Positions 53,333-61,990 of a stretch of 64,000 bases of DNA are shown piece after piece. The notes below the pieces were generated by a model. It searched no databases and was not told the DNA's origin. It saw only the letters and a list, made by a program, of their open reading frames with translations. Every line of letters begins with the position of its first letter. Within the stretch, counting starts at the first letter, position 1. Position numbers and translations under genes: made by a program. Origin of the DNA: an uncultured Atopobium sp. (GTDB lineage Bacteria; Actinomycetota; Coriobacteriia; Coriobacteriales; Atopobiaceae); the NCBI GenBank assembly GCA_947090525.1, contig CAMUON010000002.1:62001-126000 (forward strand). The letters run 5' to 3'.

Positions 53333-53382
53333 GGATGTTTTGTGGTAGACCGTTATGTCTTCGGTCTATCCACAAAACATCC
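53333..53382. repeat. 20-bp-stem inverted repeat upstream of the helicase gene
   Basis: GGATGTTTTGTGGTAGACCG (53333-53352) and its complement (53362-53382) pair throughout with a single bulged base around the loop TTATGTCTT. No T-run follows; 147 bases separate it from the helicase start. Between the two hairpins, 53250-53275 resembles the left flank of repeat copy A (AAAGCCCGCCCTCCACGCTAA). Confidence 0.75.
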
Positions 53383-53529
53383 GGTAGTGAGCGTAAAGGA
53401 TTTTAACAACGAGGCATTTCAGCTCCCGCTTGCGCGCATGAGTTGATGCCTCTCCCCAACGCGAAGATCCTGCAGCCCTGCTATGCTATACCTATGCCGC
53501 ACCTGCACCAGAACAAACAATGGAGCCAC

Positions 53530-56313
53530 ATGAACGATTTTTCTCAACAATCCGATCAACCCGCAACCGCACCCACGCAAGCCACACCCGCCGGCACATC
53601 CCATCCCCTCTTTGACCTCCTACCCCTCACGCCTGATCACAAGCTCATCCCCATCGATCCCGAAGACGCCCTCATGCGCTACAGCAACTGGGTTCAAAGC
53701 CAGGGCATCACGCTCTGGCCGCACCAAGAAGAAGCGCTTCTCGATCTTGCAAGCAACGAGCACGTTATCTTAGGCACGCCCACCGGTTCGGGAAAATCCC
53801 TGGTCGCCGTGGGCATGTGTTATTTCGCCTGCACACAAAACAAAACGATCTACTACACCGCTCCCATCAAGGCACTTGTGAGCGAAAAGTTCTTCTACCT
53901 CGTTAAACTCTTTGGCAAAGATCTCGTCGGCATGATCACAGGCGACTGCGTGATAAACAGCGAAGCCCCTATCATCTGCTGCACGGCAGAAATACTTGCA
54001 CAAGACGCCCTGCGCTGGGAAACGGATTCCGATATCAAACTTGTCTGCATGGATGAATTCCACTATTTTGGCGATAAAGACCGCGGATGGGCCTGGCAGG
54101 TACCGCTCCTCGTCCTCAAAGACACACAATTCCTGCTCATGAGCGCCACTTTAGGCGATACAACAGCGCTCGCTCAAAAACTCAAATCCCTCACCCAAAG
54201 AGACGTCTCCACGATCACAAATGCCCCGCGTCCCGTACCTTTAAGCTACTCCTACTCCACGCTTTCGCTTGAAGCGAGCGTGGAACTTATCATGCAACAA
54301 CGTGGCGTACCTGTGTATATCGTGTGCTTTGCACAAAGCGAAGCACAGAAAAGCGCCGCGGCGCTCGCAAGTTTTGGCATTTCGAATAAGGAAGAACGCG
54401 AAGAAATCAAAAAAGAGCTCGCGGGCTTTAATTTCTCCACCGCCTACGGCAAAGAGCTTAAGCGCCTGCTTCTGTGCGGAGTGGGTGTGCACCACGCCGG
54501 CATGCTTCCCCGCTATCGCCTGCTTGTGGAGCGCCTCGCACAAAAGGGCCTTCTACCTGTGATTTGTGGTACTGATACGCTTGGCGTCGGGATCAATGTT
54601 CCTATTCATACGGTCGTTTTGCGCGCGCTTGCAAAATACGATGGCCGTCGGATGAGAATCCTTAATTCTCGCGAGTTTCACCAGATAACAGGCCGTGCCG
54701 GCCGGAGCGGCTTCGATACGGAAGGTGTTGTTGTATCGCTTGCAACCCCATATGAAATCGAGCGGCTCCGCGCGCGGGCGAAAGCGGCCAACGACCCGAA
54801 AAAACTCAAACGCATCAAAGTGCCCAAGCCCCCTGAGGGCTATGTGGGATGGAGCGAGCATACATTTCAAAAGCTCATCGAAAGTGAGCCCGAGGCGCTT
54901 ACTCCGCGGCTCAAGATCACCCATGCTATGGTTCTTGCCGAGGTCATGCATGGTGGGGCGGCATATGCACGGCTCCACGCGCTCATAAAGAATTCCTTCC
55001 AAACCGCTGAGGAACAAGAAAAATTGATCCACGCGTGCCAAGAAATTTTTGCAACGCTCATGGATGCAGGCGTTATCGTGCGCAAGGAAGGGACTGGAGC
55101 AGGTGCCCAGCCTGGAGATGATGCAGCAGGCGACCAGCCCGCAGCCGGTACCACGTCCGATACCGCAGCCACCCAGCCCGCAGGCGATACCACGTCCGAT
55201 ACCGCAGCCGTACAGCCCGCAGGCGATACGAACGCCGCCACCGCAGACGATACCTGGGAAAACGCCTCTTACGCACTCGCCAAAGACATCCCCAGCGACT
55301 TTGCCCTCGACCAAATGCTCGCGCCCTTTGTCATTGCTGCCTGCGAGCTCATTGATCGCGAATCGCCGAACTATGCCCTCGACATCGTCTCGCTCGTGGA
55401 AGCTTCTCTAGAAAACCCGCCGCAAATCATGAAAGCCCTCGTAAAAGAAGCAAGAAACAAAGCCCTCGCCGAAATGAAAATGGAAGGCATCGACTACGAG
55501 GAGCGCATGGAGAGACTCGAAAATGTCTCGTACGAAAAACCTCTCAAAGAACTGATCGACGCAGCGTATACGCGCTACTGCGCAGAAGTCCCTTGGGCAA
55601 AGGATTTTCAGCTTTACCCCAAATCGATCGTGCGCGCGATGCTTGAAAGCGCAAACGATTTTAAAGGCTACGTCCAAAAAATTTCGATTAGTCGCAGCGA
55701 AGGTACGCTTTTGCGCTATCTGTCGGACGCCTGGCGCGTCCTTGCAAAAACGATTCCGCAGGAATTTATCAACGACGACCTGGAACGCATCATTTCCTGG
55801 CTGCACATGCTCATTCGGACGACCGACTCGTCACTTTTGGACGAATGGGAGATGGATTCGCTTACCGCTAAAACCCCGCAAACCCCGCGCGTTGGGCCTG
55901 CGCAGATCGTAGAGGATCCGCATGGTCTTGAGATCATGATACACAATGCCCTGTTCAAACGCGTGCTCCTCGCTTCGAAAAACGATTCTGCTGCGCTTGG
56001 CAAGCTCGATGAGCCTTTTGGCTTTTACGAGCGCAAATGGCGCAGCGTGCTAGACGAATTCTTCGAGGCGCACGAGGCGCTGTATATCAATCAAGACGCG
56101 CGTTCGAAGCGCTATTTTTCCGTCGACACGCGCGAAGAGAAAACGCAGCATCTCTGGCATGCGCATATCAGTTTTCTGGACGCTGAAGGTGACATCGATT
56201 TTGGGATTAGTGCGGATGTGGATCTTGATGCAACAAAAACCGCAGGTGAAGTCATATTTATGCACTACCGCGCGGGCGCTATTGAAGATCTTATGGAGGC
56301 GGATGAGCTGTAA
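53530..56313 (+). CDS. Ski2-like DExH-box RNA helicase with DUF3516-like C-terminus
   Basis: A 927-residue superfamily 2 helicase. Motif I GTPTGSGKS (near residue 80), Ia YTAPIKALVSEKF, II MDEFH, III LLMSATL, IV VYIVCFAQSEAQ, V GTDTLGVGINVPIHTV and VI HQITGRAGRSGFD are all intact. The remaining half, from about residue 430 (PKPPEGYVGWSEHTFQKLI), resembles the C-terminal region of actinobacterial HelY/DUF3516 helicases. Residues 521-574 are a low-complexity insert (repeats of QPAGDTTSDTAA) coded by roughly 30-base tandem repeats (55131-55240). The start is ATG 53530, five bases after GGAG. An RNA processing role is inferred from the family. Confidence 0.88.
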   Translation: MNDFSQQSDQPATAPTQATPAGTSHPLFDLLPLTPDHKLIPIDPEDALMRYSNWVQSQGITLWPHQEEALLDLASNEHVILGTPTGSGKSLVAVGMCYFACTQNKTIYYTAPIKALVSEKFFYLVKLFGKDLVGMITGDCVINSEAPIICCTAEILAQDALRWETDSDIKLVCMDEFHYFGDKDRGWAWQVPLLVLKDTQFLLMSATLGDTTALAQKLKSLTQRDVSTITNAPRPVPLSYSYSTLSLEASVELIMQQRGVPVYIVCFAQSEAQKSAAALASFGISNKEEREEIKKELAGFNFSTAYGKELKRLLLCGVGVHHAGMLPRYRLLVERLAQKGLLPVICGTDTLGVGINVPIHTVVLRALAKYDGRRMRILNSREFHQITGRAGRSGFDTEGVVVSLATPYEIERLRARAKAANDPKKLKRIKVPKPPEGYVGWSEHTFQKLIESEPEALTPRLKITHAMVLAEVMHGGAAYARLHALIKNSFQTAEEQEKLIHACQEIFATLMDAGVIVRKEGTGAGAQPGDDAAGDQPAAGTTSDTAATQPAGDTTSDTAAVQPAGDTNAATADDTWENASYALAKDIPSDFALDQMLAPFVIAACELIDRESPNYALDIVSLVEASLENPPQIMKALVKEARNKALAEMKMEGIDYEERMERLENVSYEKPLKELIDAAYTRYCAEVPWAKDFQLYPKSIVRAMLESANDFKGYVQKISISRSEGTLLRYLSDAWRVLAKTIPQEFINDDLERIISWLHMLIRTTDSSLLDEWEMDSLTAKTPQTPRVGPAQIVEDPHGLEIMIHNALFKRVLLASKNDSAALGKLDEPFGFYERKWRSVLDEFFEAHEALYINQDARSKRYFSVDTREEKTQHLWHAHISFLDAEGDIDFGISADVDLDATKTAGEVIFMHYRAGAIEDLMEADEL

Positions 56314-56385
56314 AAACGCTCACATGCATCAAAGAATGCATGAAGCAAAAACGCTCACATCGCGTGAAAACGCAAAAATGCCCAC

Positions 56386-56556
56386 AAAAAAAGCGCCCTT
56401 CCGTAGATGCGAAATGAACCCACCTTCTCCAGGTGGGTGCCCTCGTCGCTTGTTCCAGCTTCCTTGGCATCACCAAGGATACCTGTACTAGATACGATAT
56501 ATGGGCTCCCTCAAAACGCTTGTCGGTTCACCCAGTTGCGCTACAGAAGAACGCTA
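56386..56556 (-). ncRNA. ssrS: Probable 6S RNA
   Basis: On the minus strand a -10 box TATAGT (56567-56562) precedes a transcript of about 170 bases. Its ends pair: GCGTTCTTCTGTAG (56554-56541) with CTACGGAAGGGCGC (56406-56393), followed by seven T residues (56392-56386). Inside are GGAGCCCATATATCGTATC, resembling the E. coli 6S segment GAGCCGATATTTCATACC, and GCGACGAGGGCACCCACC..., parallel to GCGACGACACATTCACC of E. coli 6S, followed by the hairpin ACCCACC/GGTGGGT and a CCTTGG/CCAAGG hairpin. A long closed rod with a 3' hairpin fits 6S RNA, which binds sigma-A RNA polymerase. Alternative: another small RNA of unknown class. Confidence 0.65.
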
Positions 56557-56756
56557 AGCTCACTATAGCGAGATTACGTTTAGAAAAACAGACTTGAAAA
56601 AAGCCGTTCTATCCATCAAAATTGAACTATATGTACGTTGTTTGCGGGAGCTGCGCACGAGAAATATGCGCATGCAGGCGCATGAGCGCATGCAAAGCCC
56701 ATACGACACACATACGACACTAACGCAGCATACATGCAGTGGAAAGGGAGTTTAGT

Positions 56757-58046
56757 ATGCTCACGAGCATAGCTCTACATAGCGTGAGCGTACAAACGGG
56801 CACGGGCATGCTCGAAACAACGAGGCCCGACAGCACAAATATCTTCATCCATCTCTTTGCTGAGCAAATTTTTGGTTGCGCTGCTTTTTTGTTTTTCCTA
56901 AGTCTTATAGTGGTGCTTGTACTCACTCCTCTTGCAAAGAAATGTGCTTGGAAGGTAGGCGCCGTTGATTTTCCTGGTAAACGCCGCGTCAATCAGGTTC
57001 CTATTCCACGCATGGGTGGAAGCGCTATTTTTTGCGCGCTGTTGTGTACGCTTGCGCTTCACGCGACTATGACGCGTTTTTGGAACTGGCCGTTTGTATT
57101 TTTGCCAGATGATCAATTTGATTACATGAATTATCCCCTGATCGTTTTAGGGGTCGTCGCTATTTTTCTAACCGGCCTCATTGATGACATTTACCAGCTC
57201 AAACCCTGGCAAAAATTCCTCGGTCAAATCATCTCTGCAGCGCTCCCCGTAACGGGAGGCCTGGTAATTGGATCAATTGTCAATCCCTTGACCGCAAGCA
57301 CCATTTCTCTAGGACTGCTTGCCTATCCACTTACCATCATCTACCTCGTCTCATACGTCAACATTTTCAACCTCATCGACGGACTCGACGGCCTTGCCAC
57401 CGGCATTGCCTTTTTGGTTAGCTCAACCATGTTTGTGCTTTCAGTCATGGCGGGGCGCCTCGATGCAGCGTTTTTGTCTGTGTCGCTTGCAGGGGCTTGC
57501 CTTGGATTTTTGCGCTACAATTTCAATCCCGCAAGCATCTTCCTCGGCGACAGCGGTTCGCTCCTTTTGGGCTTTATGCTGGGCGTTATCTCGCTACTCT
57601 CGGTCACGCGCGTGGCCGGCTTTACCACAATCATGATTCCGTTAATCGTTTCCGCAGTGCCTATTATCGATACGTTTTCTGCTATTATTCGCCGTGGACG
57701 TGCGCATGTGAGCATTGGACAGGCTGACGAAGGCCACATTCACCATCGCCTGATTACGCGCGGATTCAATCAAAAACAGGCGGTCTGTATCATTTATATC
57801 TGGACGGCGTTTCTCTGCTCGGGAACATATGTGATGACGCAGGTAGAAGTGCTGCCGCGCATCGCGATCTTCTGCGCGCTGTTTGCGCTCTCGCTTATCG
57901 TTACGCTTAAATTACACTTACTCGAGCCGGTGCTCTTCCATCACATCGATCCCAAAACGGGCGAAGACGAGCTTGTGTCTCCTCACGATCCTGAATTTTA
58001 TGTTGAGGAAGAAAAATTCGAGCAAAAGCACGACAAGCTGTTATAA
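56757..58046 (+). CDS. Undecaprenyl-phosphate sugar-1-phosphate transferase (WecA/TagO-like)
   Basis: A 429-residue integral membrane enzyme that starts wall glycopolymer synthesis by moving GlcNAc-1-phosphate or a similar sugar phosphate to undecaprenyl phosphate. About 11 hydrophobic helices are visible. RRVNQVPIPRMGG, the aspartates of LTGLIDDIYQLKPWQK, FNLIDGLDGLATG, FLGDSGSLLLGF and the histidine cluster DEGHIHHRL are the family's catalytic motifs. The start is ATG 56757, six bases after AAAGGGAG; a GTG at 56739 is worse placed. A C-terminal acidic tail of about 40 residues is cytoplasmic. It may supply the polymer that the dlt-like cluster decorates. Confidence 0.92.
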   Translation: MLTSIALHSVSVQTGTGMLETTRPDSTNIFIHLFAEQIFGCAAFLFFLSLIVVLVLTPLAKKCAWKVGAVDFPGKRRVNQVPIPRMGGSAIFCALLCTLALHATMTRFWNWPFVFLPDDQFDYMNYPLIVLGVVAIFLTGLIDDIYQLKPWQKFLGQIISAALPVTGGLVIGSIVNPLTASTISLGLLAYPLTIIYLVSYVNIFNLIDGLDGLATGIAFLVSSTMFVLSVMAGRLDAAFLSVSLAGACLGFLRYNFNPASIFLGDSGSLLLGFMLGVISLLSVTRVAGFTTIMIPLIVSAVPIIDTFSAIIRRGRAHVSIGQADEGHIHHRLITRGFNQKQAVCIIYIWTAFLCSGTYVMTQVEVLPRIAIFCALFALSLIVTLKLHLLEPVLFHHIDPKTGEDELVSPHDPEFYVEEEKFEQKHDKLL

Positions 58047-58115
58047 CACCAGCTCACGTGGGCGCCTTACCGATGCGTGTGCGCCCTATCGATGCGTGTG
58101 CCCTACCCCAGCAGC

Positions 58116-58148
58116 AAAAAAAACGGCCATTGAGCTGGTCAATGGCCG
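58116..58148 (-). terminator. Intrinsic terminator of infC-rpmI-rplT
   Basis: CGGCCATTGA and TCAATGGCCG form a ten-base perfect stem with a five-base loop; on the minus strand eight T residues follow. Confidence 0.95.
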
Positions 58149-58235
58149 AATTCATACACAAATATAAAAAGCTCAGCGCGAAAGCGCAAACGAAATGCTT
58201 GCGCGCGCACGCGGCCGCTTGCCCTCAAGCGCAAA

Positions 58236-58595
58236 CTACGCTTCGAGTGCCTTCTTTGCAACCTCTGCAAGATCAGCAAAAGCAGCCTCGTCCTCATACG
58301 CAAGCTGTGCCAGGATCTTACGATCGAGCACAACGCCCGCGAGCTTCAAGCCGTGCATAAAGGTGCTGTACGACATGCCATTGAGGCGCGCACACGCATT
58401 AATGCGCTGGATCCAGAGAGCTCTGATCTCGCGCTTCTTGTTGCGACGGTCACGGTATGCATACTGCAATGAGTGCTGTACCTGCTCTTTCATACCACGG
58501 AAGGTACGAGAGCTTACTCCATAATAACCTTTTGAACGCTCGACCAATGTTTGACGCTTTTTACGGCCTGCAACTGCGCGTTTTACACGTGCCAT
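58236..58595 (-). CDS. rplT: 50S ribosomal protein L20
   Basis: Basic 119-residue 23S rRNA-binding protein required early in 50S assembly. MARVKRAVAGRKKRQTLVERSKGYYG and WIQRINACARLNGMSYSTFMHGLKLAGV are standard L20. AAGGAG precedes the ATG by eight bases. It is the last gene of infC-rpmI-rplT. Confidence 0.98.
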   Translation of the reverse strand: MARVKRAVAGRKKRQTLVERSKGYYGVSSRTFRGMKEQVQHSLQYAYRDRRNKKREIRALWIQRINACARLNGMSYSTFMHGLKLAGVVLDRKILAQLAYEDEAAFADLAEVAKKALEA

Positions 58596-58642
58596 ACTAT
58601 CAACTCCTTAAGAAATCTTATTCTTAGCGCACAAGCGCCAAA

Positions 58643-58834
58643 CTAATTGCCCATACGCTGCGAAACGACTTGTGCATCAGCAGCAGTGAGCGCACATTCT
58701 TTGCGGAATCCGCGGATTCTCTTTTGGCTCTTTTTGGTAAGAATATGGCTCTTGAATGCCTTAGCGCGCATAATCTTGCCAGTACCTGTACGGCGGAAAC
58801 GTTTTGCCGAACCTTTGTGAGTTTTCATCTTAGG
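58643..58834 (-). CDS. rpmI: 50S ribosomal protein L35
   Basis: A 63-residue basic protein: MPKMKTHKGSAKRFRRTGTGKI and SHILTKKSQKRIRGFRK are diagnostic. The start is ATG 58834, eight bases after GAAGGAG. It lies between infC and rplT with short gaps. Confidence 0.98.
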   Translation of the reverse strand, partial: PKMKTHKGSAKRFRRTGTGKIMRAKAFKSHILTKKSQKRIRGFRKECALTAADAQVVSQRMGN

Positions 58835-58865
58835 CATGATGCATACTCCTTCTTTGCCTTGGTGC

Positions 58866-59420
58866 TTATTCGTCTTGGGCGGGCGTGTTCTTTTCGTCGA
58901 ACGCACCCTTTATGGGAGCAACGAGCATATGCATATTGCGCCCTTCCATCTTGGGTTTAGCTTCTACCGTCGCAAACGCTTTGAGATCCTCAGCAAGGCG
59001 ATTGAGGACGTTCAAACCCTGTTCGGGGTGAGCCATCTCACGGCCTCTAAACATGATGGTAATTTTTACACGCGCGCCTCGTTTGAGGAAGCGCATAACG
59101 TGGTTCTTTTTTGTGGTGTAGTCGCCCACATCGATCTTAGGACGAAACTTCATCTCTTTGACCTCGACCTTTACCTGCTTTTTGCGGGCAAGACGTGCTT
59201 TGCGGTCTTGGTCGTACTTAAATTTGCGATAGTCCATAACCTTGCACACAACTGGATCGGCGCCGGGCGCGATCTCGACAAGGTCAAGGTTTTGTTCATC
59301 GGCGATGCGCTGGGCATCGCGCACGCCAAACAAACCCAACTGAGAACCATCAACGCCTATTAAACGGCAGGTACGTGCTGTAATTTCGTCGTTGATGCGG
59401 GTACCCTCATTCTTGGCTAT
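58866..59420 (-). CDS. infC: Translation initiation factor IF-3, apparent AUA start
   Basis: IF-3 discriminates initiator tRNA and start codons on the 30S subunit. The protein is 184 residues: N-domain RINDEITARTCRLIGVDGSQLGLFGVRDAQRIADEQNLDLVEI, linker KYDQDRKARLARKKQ and C-domain VKEMKFRPKIDVGDY. The family alignment requires translation to begin upstream of the first ATG/GTG/TTG available; AUA at 59418-59420 lies nine bases after AAGGAAGG and gives (M)AKNEGTRINDE. Non-canonical starts are known for infC and let IF-3 repress its own synthesis. No ATG, GTG or TTG in frame lies between the ribosome-binding site and the conserved RIN sequence. Confidence 0.9.
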   Translation of the reverse strand: MAKNEGTRINDEITARTCRLIGVDGSQLGLFGVRDAQRIADEQNLDLVEIAPGADPVVCKVMDYRKFKYDQDRKARLARKKQVKVEVKEMKFRPKIDVGDYTTKKNHVMRFLKRGARVKITIMFRGREMAHPEQGLNVLNRLAEDLKAFATVEAKPKMEGRNMHMLVAPIKGAFDEKNTPAQDE

Positions 59421-59480
59421 CTCTCTACACCTTCCTTTCTAACAGCTAGACCCTTGGGGCGCGGCTGCGGGTGCGGGCAT

Positions 59481-59504
59481 AAAAAAACCCGACACAAGGT
59501 CAGG
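59481..59504 (-). terminator. Intrinsic terminator between tRNA-Leu and infC
   Basis: On the minus strand CCTGAC pairs with GTCGGG around CTTGT and is followed by seven T residues. It ends the tRNA transcript, and could also act as an attenuator if transcripts read into infC. Confidence 0.8.
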
Positions 59505-59652
59505 CAAACATGTGTGATGCAAGGCATCGAAAACATATGTGCTTGACCTTTTAGCAGCTTGTAGCGCTACAAAGGTGGAGGCGAATCGCCTCGCTTTGTG
59601 ATCTGCGCATATATGCGCGCAAATGCTGCGCGGATGCGCGAATGTAACAATA

Positions 59653-59739
59653 TGGTGCCCGAGGTGAGACTCGAACTCACACTCTGTTGCCAGAAACGGA
59701 TTTTGAATCCGTCGCGTCTGCCAATTCCACCACTCGGGC
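59653..59739 (-). tRNA. tRNA-Leu (anticodon CAA)
   Basis: Class II tRNA of 87 bases including an encoded 3' CCA. Acceptor GCCCGAG/CTCGGGC, D-arm with TGGTGGAATTGGCAGACGC, anticodon loop TTCAAAA (anticodon at 59703-59705), long variable arm and the T-loop TTCGAGT are all present. It reads UUG codons. Confidence 0.98.
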
Positions 59740-59933
59740 ACGACAATCGCAAACCTGATGTTTAGTGTGCTCATACAACACACAACAACATAAGCATGCG
59801 AGTGAAAAATATAACACAGTCTTTAGACCCATTCAAGAGATATATAAAATCTCCGTCTTCTGAGCACTCGAACTGAACAATATATGGTAAGTTAGTACGG
59901 CGTGTATACGATATTCATTAGAAAGGAAATCTC

Positions 59934-61841
59934 ATGAATGACACTCAATCATTGATCGCCCCCCCCCAAGCAATAAATGTTAAACGCATAACCCTTATCG
60001 GCTTAGGCATACTCACGTCTCTCACACTCAGCACAGGTTATATTGCACTTAGCCCGCAGGTAGAAGCTGCAATTGCAGAGGAAACTAATCAACAGCTTAC
60101 AGGAGAAGATGGTAACGTTTCCTGGAAATATGATACCACTACAAAAACACTAACATTTACGCCCAAAGCTGATAGTGATGGGAAGATGGGGACACACGGA
60201 ATTTTCGATGAGACGCCTTCATGGAAAGATACAAGCAAATGCCCCTGGATAAAAGACTGCCAAACTATCGAATTTAAATCAACAGGAAATGGTAGTGATG
60301 CAAAATTCTGCATTCTGCAACCTAAGAGCACAAGTAATCTTTTTTCGATAGCAAATTTTGATGATAGTCCAAAAAATTATCCCTTTGAAAGCGTAAGCAA
60401 AGTGGATTTAACTGGCGCTAAACTTGACAATGACGGTGATGAATTCAGCTTTATGTATATGTTTGCAGGGCTAAAGAACCTTACCAGTATTGTAGGGCTT
60501 GATACATTTGACACTTCAAAAGTAAATGATTTTTCTTATATGTTTCGTAACTGCGAAAAGCTAAAAACGATAGATCTCTCCAAATTTAATACCGCCCAAG
60601 CAACTGATATGCGAAGCATGTTTTCCGGCTGTAAAAGCCTTGAGAACCTTGATCTTTCAAGTTTCAATGTAGAGAAGGCTGAAAATCTACGAGCAATGTT
60701 CTATGAGTGCACCAGTTTGAAATCCATTACAGGAATAGAAAAATTTAAAACTTCTGCAGCAGAGGAAATAGACTGCATGTTCCAAAATTGTTCCGCATTG
60801 GAATCGCTTGACCTCTCAAAGTTTGATACAAAAAACGTCACCAATATGGGCGCCATGTTTGCAGGATGTAAAAAGCTAAAAACCATTACTGGAATAGATA
60901 AGTTCAATACTGAAAAAGTAAAAACTAAGCAAACGCAGCAAACCAATCAAGACGATGCAGCTGGATTTGACAAAATATTCTCCGGTTGTGAAAGTCTAGA
61001 AGAACTTGATTTGTCTGGTTGGAAGACTTCGAATGCTAATTACATGGTTGGGCTTTTTGATGGGTGCAAAAATCTTAAGACCCTTAACTTAGGAACTACT
61101 GACAATTTTGCAACAAAGCAAGCCTTTACTGGACAAAAAGTCGAAAACATGTTTAGAAACTGCAACAATCTTCAAAAGCTGACAGTTGGAAAGAGCTTTG
61201 TATTTACCAACACATGTGGACTGCGTGATACCACATGGAAAAAGGATGGCACAGATCAGCCAACATGGACCACAAAACAACTTATAGGAACACAAGATGG
61301 CACAGCATCTATTTACGATGGAGATGCAACGAAAGATACTGCTGAGAAAGTAGGACCTGGCACCCTCGTACTTGCAGCTACCACTCCCAATCCCAATCCT
61401 GTTAAACCCAACCCTCAAGATCCACAGGCTCCCACACCTGCAAACCCAACAGATCCGTCGACCCCGGTAACCCCGTCAGACCCCTCAACAACAAAACCCT
61501 CCAACACAACAACCCCATCTGGATTTGGGTTGCCAGTAGAAGGGTCAAATACGGGCTCAACGAGCGCGCAGACCAACCAAGCAACACATGAAACTCCTGC
61601 TGCAACCCCAGCAGCACCTCAGGCCCCATCTACACCAAGCGCAAGCACAGAAGCTGGCCCGGCACATGTGAACCCACAAGCGTCCGCGCAAAGCGAAGAG
61701 GCACATACTGCAAGTAAATCACGTGCAGCGCTTCCTCAAACTTCAGATCCCTATGTACCTGCAGGAATCTTGAGCTTTGTGATGGGTGGTATGGCGACAG
61801 TTATCGCACGTACCATCAAAAAACAAAAGCGTACCAAATAG
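59934..61841 (+). CDS. Surface protein with DUF285 repeats and LPQTS sorting signal
   Basis: A 635-residue wall protein. An N-terminal signal anchor (ITLIGLGILTSLTLSTGYIAL) follows a short leader that contains a nine-cytosine tract. From about residue 175 to 420 are DUF285-type repeats of roughly 24 residues (MFRNCEKLKTIDLSKFNT, MFSGCKSLENLDLSSFNV and so on), known from adhesins and mycoplasma surface proteins. A Pro/Thr/Ser-rich linker leads to LPQTSDP, a hydrophobic helix and KKQKRTK. The sorting motif ends in serine rather than glycine, which may reduce or alter sortase recognition. AAAGGAAA lies before the ATG. A +1 or -1 change in the C tract would abolish expression. Confidence 0.88.
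   Translation: MNDTQSLIAPPQAINVKRITLIGLGILTSLTLSTGYIALSPQVEAAIAEETNQQLTGEDGNVSWKYDTTTKTLTFTPKADSDGKMGTHGIFDETPSWKDTSKCPWIKDCQTIEFKSTGNGSDAKFCILQPKSTSNLFSIANFDDSPKNYPFESVSKVDLTGAKLDNDGDEFSFMYMFAGLKNLTSIVGLDTFDTSKVNDFSYMFRNCEKLKTIDLSKFNTAQATDMRSMFSGCKSLENLDLSSFNVEKAENLRAMFYECTSLKSITGIEKFKTSAAEEIDCMFQNCSALESLDLSKFDTKNVTNMGAMFAGCKKLKTITGIDKFNTEKVKTKQTQQTNQDDAAGFDKIFSGCESLEELDLSGWKTSNANYMVGLFDGCKNLKTLNLGTTDNFATKQAFTGQKVENMFRNCNNLQKLTVGKSFVFTNTCGLRDTTWKKDGTDQPTWTTKQLIGTQDGTASIYDGDATKDTAEKVGPGTLVLAATTPNPNPVKPNPQDPQAPTPANPTDPSTPVTPSDPSTTKPSNTTTPSGFGLPVEGSNTGSTSAQTNQATHETPAATPAAPQAPSTPSASTEAGPAHVNPQASAQSEEAHTASKSRAALPQTSDPYVPAGILSFVMGGMATVIARTIKKQKRTK
59959..59967 (+). repeat. Nine-cytosine tract within codons 9-12 of the DUF285 gene
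   Basis: An uninterrupted C9 run in the coding sequence (Ala-Pro-Pro-Gln codons). Slippage by one base would shift the frame eight codons after the start. Confidence 0.85.
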
Positions 61842-61919
61842 GGACTATGCCCAGAGCTAAGCTATAGCTCAAAAAAACTGAGCTTAAGTTATAACGACAG
61901 AAGCTCTCCGTACTCAATT

Positions 61920-61955
61920 GCCCGTCTGTACATTCATACAGGCGGGCGATTTTTG
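61920..61955 (+). terminator. Intrinsic terminator of the DUF285 gene
   Basis: GCCCG-CTGTA and TACAG-CGGGC arms pair over 11 bases with one mismatch and are followed by a T-run. Confidence 0.88.
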
Positions 61956-61990
61956 ATCAATATATCATATGTAGACGCGAGCGCTACTAG

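Larger units (their letters stand above)
59421..59933. other. Gap holding the infC leader, tRNA-Leu and the surface-gene promoter
   Basis: Besides the tRNA and terminator listed separately, 59740-59933 is AT-rich DNA between divergent transcription units. The AAAGGAAA ribosome-binding site of the DUF285 gene is at 59921-59928. No other gene is visible. Confidence 0.5.

Noticed and set aside
59439..59783. Reading frame overlapping the tRNA-Leu gene on the minus strand
   Set aside because: It runs through the tRNA and a terminator and has no family similarity.
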